Below are positions 23,655 through 26,439 of a DNA stretch of 26,439 nt, one piece after another. The notes under the pieces are model-generated. The model was not told the DNA's origin and did not search any database. It was given only the letters and a program-made list of their open reading frames with translations. The stretch lies in the NCBI GenBank assembly GCA_002392545.1, contig DGHF01000113.1:1-26439 (forward strand), read 5' to 3'. The translations under genes were made by a program, and so were the position numbers. Every line of letters starts with the position of its first letter. The first letter of the stretch is position 1. Source of the stretch: Ruminococcus sp. UBA3855 (GTDB lineage: Bacteria > Bacillota > Clostridia > Oscillospirales > Ruminococcaceae).

Positions 23655-24713
23655 ATGATTGAAACAGGCGATTTTTCCATTGATAACAGACTTGTTTCCG
23701 CTGAACAATCACAAGAGGATTCTCTTTCAGAAAATGGTCTCCGTCCCTTGACGTTGGCGGAATACATCGGACAGGATAAAGTCAAGGAAAATATGGCTGT
23801 CTACATTGAAGCCGCTAAAAGGCGAGGCGGTGCGCTTGACCATGTGTTACTATATGGTCCTCCGGGGTTGGGAAAAACGACACTTTCCGCCATTATCGCC
23901 CACGAAATGGGAGTCAATCTGCGTATCACGACAGGACCAGCCATTGAAAGAGCAGGGGACTTGGCAGCGATTTTGACCAATTTGTCAGAAGGGGACGTGC
24001 TTTTCATTGACGAAATTCACCGCCTGAATCGGGCAGTGGAGGAAATTTTATATCCGGCACTGGAAGACCATGCGATTGACATTGTGATTGGAAAAGGACC
24101 TTCCGCAAGGTCTCTGCGTGTGGAGCTGTCGGAATTTACGTTAGTTGGTGCAACGACAAGAGCCGGACAGCTTTCAGCCCCTTTGCGTGACCGTTTCGGA
24201 ATCGTCCAGAGACTGGAGCTGTACAATCCAGAACAGCTTTCTGACATCATCCGCCGGAGCAGTGACATTTTGGGAATCCCATGTACATTAGATGGGGCTA
24301 TGGAATTGGCGAAACGTTCACGAGGTACACCACGAATTGCAAACCGTCTCTTGAAGCGTGTCCGTGATTTTGCGGACGTGCTGGGGAACGGAGAAATTAC
24401 AAAGGAAATTGCGAAAATATCCCTTGACCGTCTGGAAATTGACGACCTTGGTCTTGACAGCAACGACCGACGAATGTTAGATATGATTATCAAGGGTTAT
24501 GGTGGTGGACCTGTGGGACTGGAAACGTTAGCGTCTGCAATCGGAGAGGAAGCCGTTACTCTGGAAGATGTATGTGAGCCGTATCTGATGCAGTTGGGAT
24601 TCATTGCAAGAACCCCTAGGGGACGTTGTGCCACAAGACTGGCATATGAACATTTAGGCTATGCCGTCCCCGATACACCAGCCGACAGCGGTCAGATGAA
24701 TTTGTTTGAGTAA
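23655..24713 (+). CDS. ruvB: Holliday junction branch migration ATPase RuvB
   Basis: The 352-residue AAA+ hexameric motor drives branch migration on RuvA-bound junctions. Visible features are the LRPLTLAEYIGQ entry (29-40), Walker A GPPGLGKTT (68-76), Walker B LFIDEIHRL (116-124), sensor 1 VGATTRAG (164-171), the arginine-finger segment near LRDRFG (177-182), and the winged-helix C-terminus with GGPVGLETLA and LGFIARTPRGR. An N-terminal extension of about 25 residues before the conserved start is slightly long but normal. AAGGAG overlaps the preceding stop, so translation is coupled to the SseB-like gene. Confidence 0.97.
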   Translation: MIETGDFSIDNRLVSAEQSQEDSLSENGLRPLTLAEYIGQDKVKENMAVYIEAAKRRGGALDHVLLYGPPGLGKTTLSAIIAHEMGVNLRITTGPAIERAGDLAAILTNLSEGDVLFIDEIHRLNRAVEEILYPALEDHAIDIVIGKGPSARSLRVELSEFTLVGATTRAGQLSAPLRDRFGIVQRLELYNPEQLSDIIRRSSDILGIPCTLDGAMELAKRSRGTPRIANRLLKRVRDFADVLGNGEITKEIAKISLDRLEIDDLGLDSNDRRMLDMIIKGYGGGPVGLETLASAIGEEAVTLEDVCEPYLMQLGFIARTPRGRCATRLAYEHLGYAVPDTPADSGQMNLFE

Positions 24714-24823
24714 TAAGGGGGTATGGGGGAATGCAATGCACTTGACACAAATGAATGAGAAAAATCTTATTTTTCGATTTCATGTGTCAAGCCTTATTGC
24801 ATTGCTTCTCCCATTTAAGATAA
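24714..24823 (+). repeat. Intergenic inverted-repeat element, copy C (after ruvB)
   Basis: Begins immediately after the ruvB stop with the same TAAGGGGGTATGGGGG as copy A and folds as one hairpin (24723-24814). The outer 5' arm is identical to copy A. Relative to A, a 5' C has become T and its 3' partner G has become A, so a C-G pair becomes T-A, and an adjacent G-T wobble has become A-T. The 3' outer arm (TGCATTGCTTCTCCCAT) still pairs with one wobble and a shifted bulge. It is followed by AT-rich sequence and the ribosome binding site of the methyltransferase gene. Confidence 0.85.
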
Positions 24824-24853
24824 ATTTAATTTAAAATAATAAGGAGAGATTTT

Positions 24854-25753
24854 GTGCGAGCATCAAATAACTGGGAAGCTTATCAAGTCATTGATACTTC
24901 TGACGGAGAAAAACTTGAAATCTGGAATGGGGTCAGCCTGATTCGTCCAGACCCTCAAGTTTTGTGGAAAACTCCAAAACGTAACCGCCTTTGGAGTCAG
25001 GCGGATGCACATTACCATAGAAGCAGTTCCGGTGGTGGAAAGTGGGAATTTCACGCAAAATTACCGGAGTCGTGGGAATTGCCGTATCAGGATTTGAAAT
25101 TCCGTATCCGTCCGACCGGATTCAAACATACAGGTTTATTCCCTGAACAGGCGGTCAATTGGGATTTCATGGGGAATTTGATTCAATCAGCAGGAAAACC
25201 TGTCAGTGTATTAAATTTATTTGCGTATACAGGCGGTGCAACATTGGCTTGTGCGAATGCTGGTGCAACGGTTTGTCATGTGGATGCTTCCAAAGGTATG
25301 GTGCAATGGGCGAGAGAAAATGCCGTTTTATCGGGGCTTTCAGATAAGCCAATCAGATGGATTGTGGACGACTGCGAAAAATTTACGCTCCGTGAAATCC
25401 GCCGTGAACGTCATTATGATGCGATTATCATGGACCCCCCAAGCTATGGGAGAGGACCTAACGGAGAAGTCTGGAAACTGGAAAACTGCATTTACGACCT
25501 TGTGAAAAACTGCGTGGATGTTCTGAGCGAAAAGCCGTTATTTTTCCTGATTAACAGTTACACAACAGGGCTTTCACCGTCTGTCATGGGCTATATACTG
25601 GGGAGTTTGCTTGTGAAAAAATTTGGTGGGTATGTCTATTTTGATGAAATCGGCTTGCCAGTCAAAGAAAATGGAATGTATCTGCCGTGCGGTTCAACAG
25701 CAGTATGGTGCAGTCAAAAGGCGGAGGGGCTTTTTTATGGCGGAAATGATTGA
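24854..25753 (+). CDS. Class I SAM-dependent rRNA methyltransferase (RlmI/RlmK-like)
   Basis: The 299-residue protein matches the catalytic half of the RlmI/RlmK (YccW) family. An N-terminal beta-rich section (about 1-110) precedes the SAM-binding motif LNLFAYTGGATLACANAGA (from about 119), VDASKGMVQWA, and the catalytic-type DPPSYG motif at 194-199. The N-terminal PUA RNA-binding domain of full-length RlmI is absent, so target choice may differ; the substrate (probably 23S rRNA) is inference. Translation starts at GTG, 7 bases after AAGGAG (24841-24846), with no better ATG near. It follows repeat copy C, and its end overlaps ecfA1 by 17 bases. Confidence 0.85.
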   Translation: MRASNNWEAYQVIDTSDGEKLEIWNGVSLIRPDPQVLWKTPKRNRLWSQADAHYHRSSSGGGKWEFHAKLPESWELPYQDLKFRIRPTGFKHTGLFPEQAVNWDFMGNLIQSAGKPVSVLNLFAYTGGATLACANAGATVCHVDASKGMVQWARENAVLSGLSDKPIRWIVDDCEKFTLREIRRERHYDAIIMDPPSYGRGPNGEVWKLENCIYDLVKNCVDVLSEKPLFFLINSYTTGLSPSVMGYILGSLLVKKFGGYVYFDEIGLPVKENGMYLPCGSTAVWCSQKAEGLFYGGND

Positions 25754-26439
25754 GGCACAGCACATTATTTTTCGCTATCCTGCCGAGGAAACCGAAGAGG
25801 GCAAACCATCACCGCCAAATGAACCCATTCTGAAAGATATTTCCCTGACCATTCAAAAAGGGAGCTTTACTGCTATTTTGGGTCATAACGGTTCGGGAAA
25901 GTCCACTTTTGCAAAGCATATCAATGCAATTTTAGTTCCTGAAAGTGGGAAAATGTTTGTGGAAGGCATGGATACCACCAACGAAAATTTATTGTTCGAT
26001 ATTCGCCAAAAAGCCGGAATGGTCTTCCAGAATCCGGATAATCAGATTGTAGCGACAATTGTCGAGGAGGATGTTGCATTTGCGCCGGAAAATATGGGCG
26101 TACCGCCTGCGGAAATTCGTCAGCGTGTGGACGATGCCCTGAAAACGGTCAAAATGTATGAATACCGCAGACACGCCCCCTCACAGCTTTCCGGCGGTCA
26201 GAAACAGCGTGTTGCCATTGCCGGAGTGATTGCTATGCAACCGGATTGCATTATTCTGGACGAACCCACGGCAATGCTTGACCCACAAGGACGACAGGAA
26301 GTTATCGAAACCGTTCAGCGTCTGAACCGTGAACAGGGTATTACAATTGTACTCATCACCCATTATATGGAAGAAGCTACCAAGGCGGACAGGGTGGTTG
26401 TGATTGATGACGGAAAAATCATGCTTGACGATAAGCCCG
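25737..26439 (+). CDS. ecfA1: ECF transporter ATP-binding protein EcfA1, truncated by window edge
   Basis: The first 234 residues are visible and the frame runs off the right edge. All ABC ATPase motifs are present: Walker A GHNGSGKST (49-57), Q-loop FQNPDNQ (97-103), signature LSGGQKQR (151-158), Walker B CIILDEP (171-177) with TAMLDP, and the switch His209 (THYMEEA). The QNPDNQ motif and the insert before the first strand (residues 15-30) are typical of EcfA1/CbiO proteins, which power vitamin or metal uptake through EcfT and an S component. The other subunits should lie beyond the edge. The ATG at 25737 is 9 bases after GGAGG (25723-25727), and the gene overlaps the methyltransferase gene. 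Confidence 0.93.
   Translation, partial: MAEMIEAQHIIFRYPAEETEEGKPSPPNEPILKDISLTIQKGSFTAILGHNGSGKSTFAKHINAILVPESGKMFVEGMDTTNENLLFDIRQKAGMVFQNPDNQIVATIVEEDVAFAPENMGVPPAEIRQRVDDALKTVKMYEYRRHAPSQLSGGQKQRVAIAGVIAMQPDCIILDEPTAMLDPQGRQEVIETVQRLNREQGITIVLITHYMEEATKADRVVVIDDGKIMLDDKP

Noticed and set aside
22022..24814. The ruv hairpins as ordinary Rho-independent terminators
   Set aside because: None of the three long stems is followed by a T-run, and essential operon genes lie downstream with their own ribosome binding sites but no new promoter. A simple terminator role does not fit.
1..26439. CRISPR array or tRNA/rRNA genes
   Set aside because: No regularly spaced direct repeats of 24-40 bases were seen, and no tRNA cloverleaf with a CCA-type end or rRNA signature was recognised on reading either strand.

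Overview
The window looks like a chromosomal segment from a low-to-mid GC gut or rumen Firmicute, most likely an Oscillospiraceae/Ruminococcus-type bacterium. The grounds are strong AGGAGG-type ribosome binding sites, tightly packed and often overlapping genes, Firmicute gene families (a T-box leader before valS, a PFL/ACT pair, an AroQ-prephenate dehydratase fusion, an ECF transporter ATPase), a secreted CAP protein with a C-terminal dockerin (a cellulosome-type module), and a Thr-rich lipoprotein. The genus is an inference; no rRNA gene is present. I see no tRNA, rRNA, CRISPR array, phage gene or transposase.

Layout. At 1-60 is a promoter pointing left, out of the window. At 141-1893 a leftward two-gene operon encodes an ACT-domain protein and a PFL (UPF0210) protein, with its own promoter and terminator. 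From about 1984 a rightward run begins: secreted CAP-dockerin protein, malic enzyme, DUF218 membrane protein, metallophosphoesterase, HAD phosphatase and TraX-like membrane protein. It continues into four small accessory genes (7023-8970), two of which resemble immunity-type families. A sigma-70 promoter and a valine T-box riboswitch (8997-9275) drive valS, which is coupled to folC and a small membrane protein. A small-multidrug-export-family protein (own promoter and terminator) and a large GT-C-like membrane protein follow. A promoter at 16817 starts an operon of a TVP38/DedA-like protein, a diacylglycerol-kinase-like lipid kinase and a Thr-rich lipoprotein. A convergent leftward operon (pheA, then a PP2C phosphatase) spans 21375-19373. 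The last part is the Holliday junction operon ruvC-ruvA-sseB-like-ruvB, then a 23S rRNA methyltransferase-like gene and a truncated ecfA1 at the right edge.

The most interesting signal is non-coding. Three copies of a roughly 90-nt inverted repeat sit in the gaps after ruvC, ruvA and ruvB, in the same orientation and directly behind the upstream stop codon. The copies after ruvC and ruvB are nearly identical, and their differences include a paired C-G to T-A change that preserves base pairing. The copy after ruvA is strongly diverged but folds the same way. This looks like a family of mobile or structured intergenic elements (REP/MITE-like, or an RNA element embedded in the operon).

Secondary points are the orphan immunity-like cluster, substitutions next to conserved catalytic motifs in the prephenate dehydratase, a degenerate first calcium loop in the dockerin, and direct TGTAGTA half-sites flanking the leftward promoter at the left edge.
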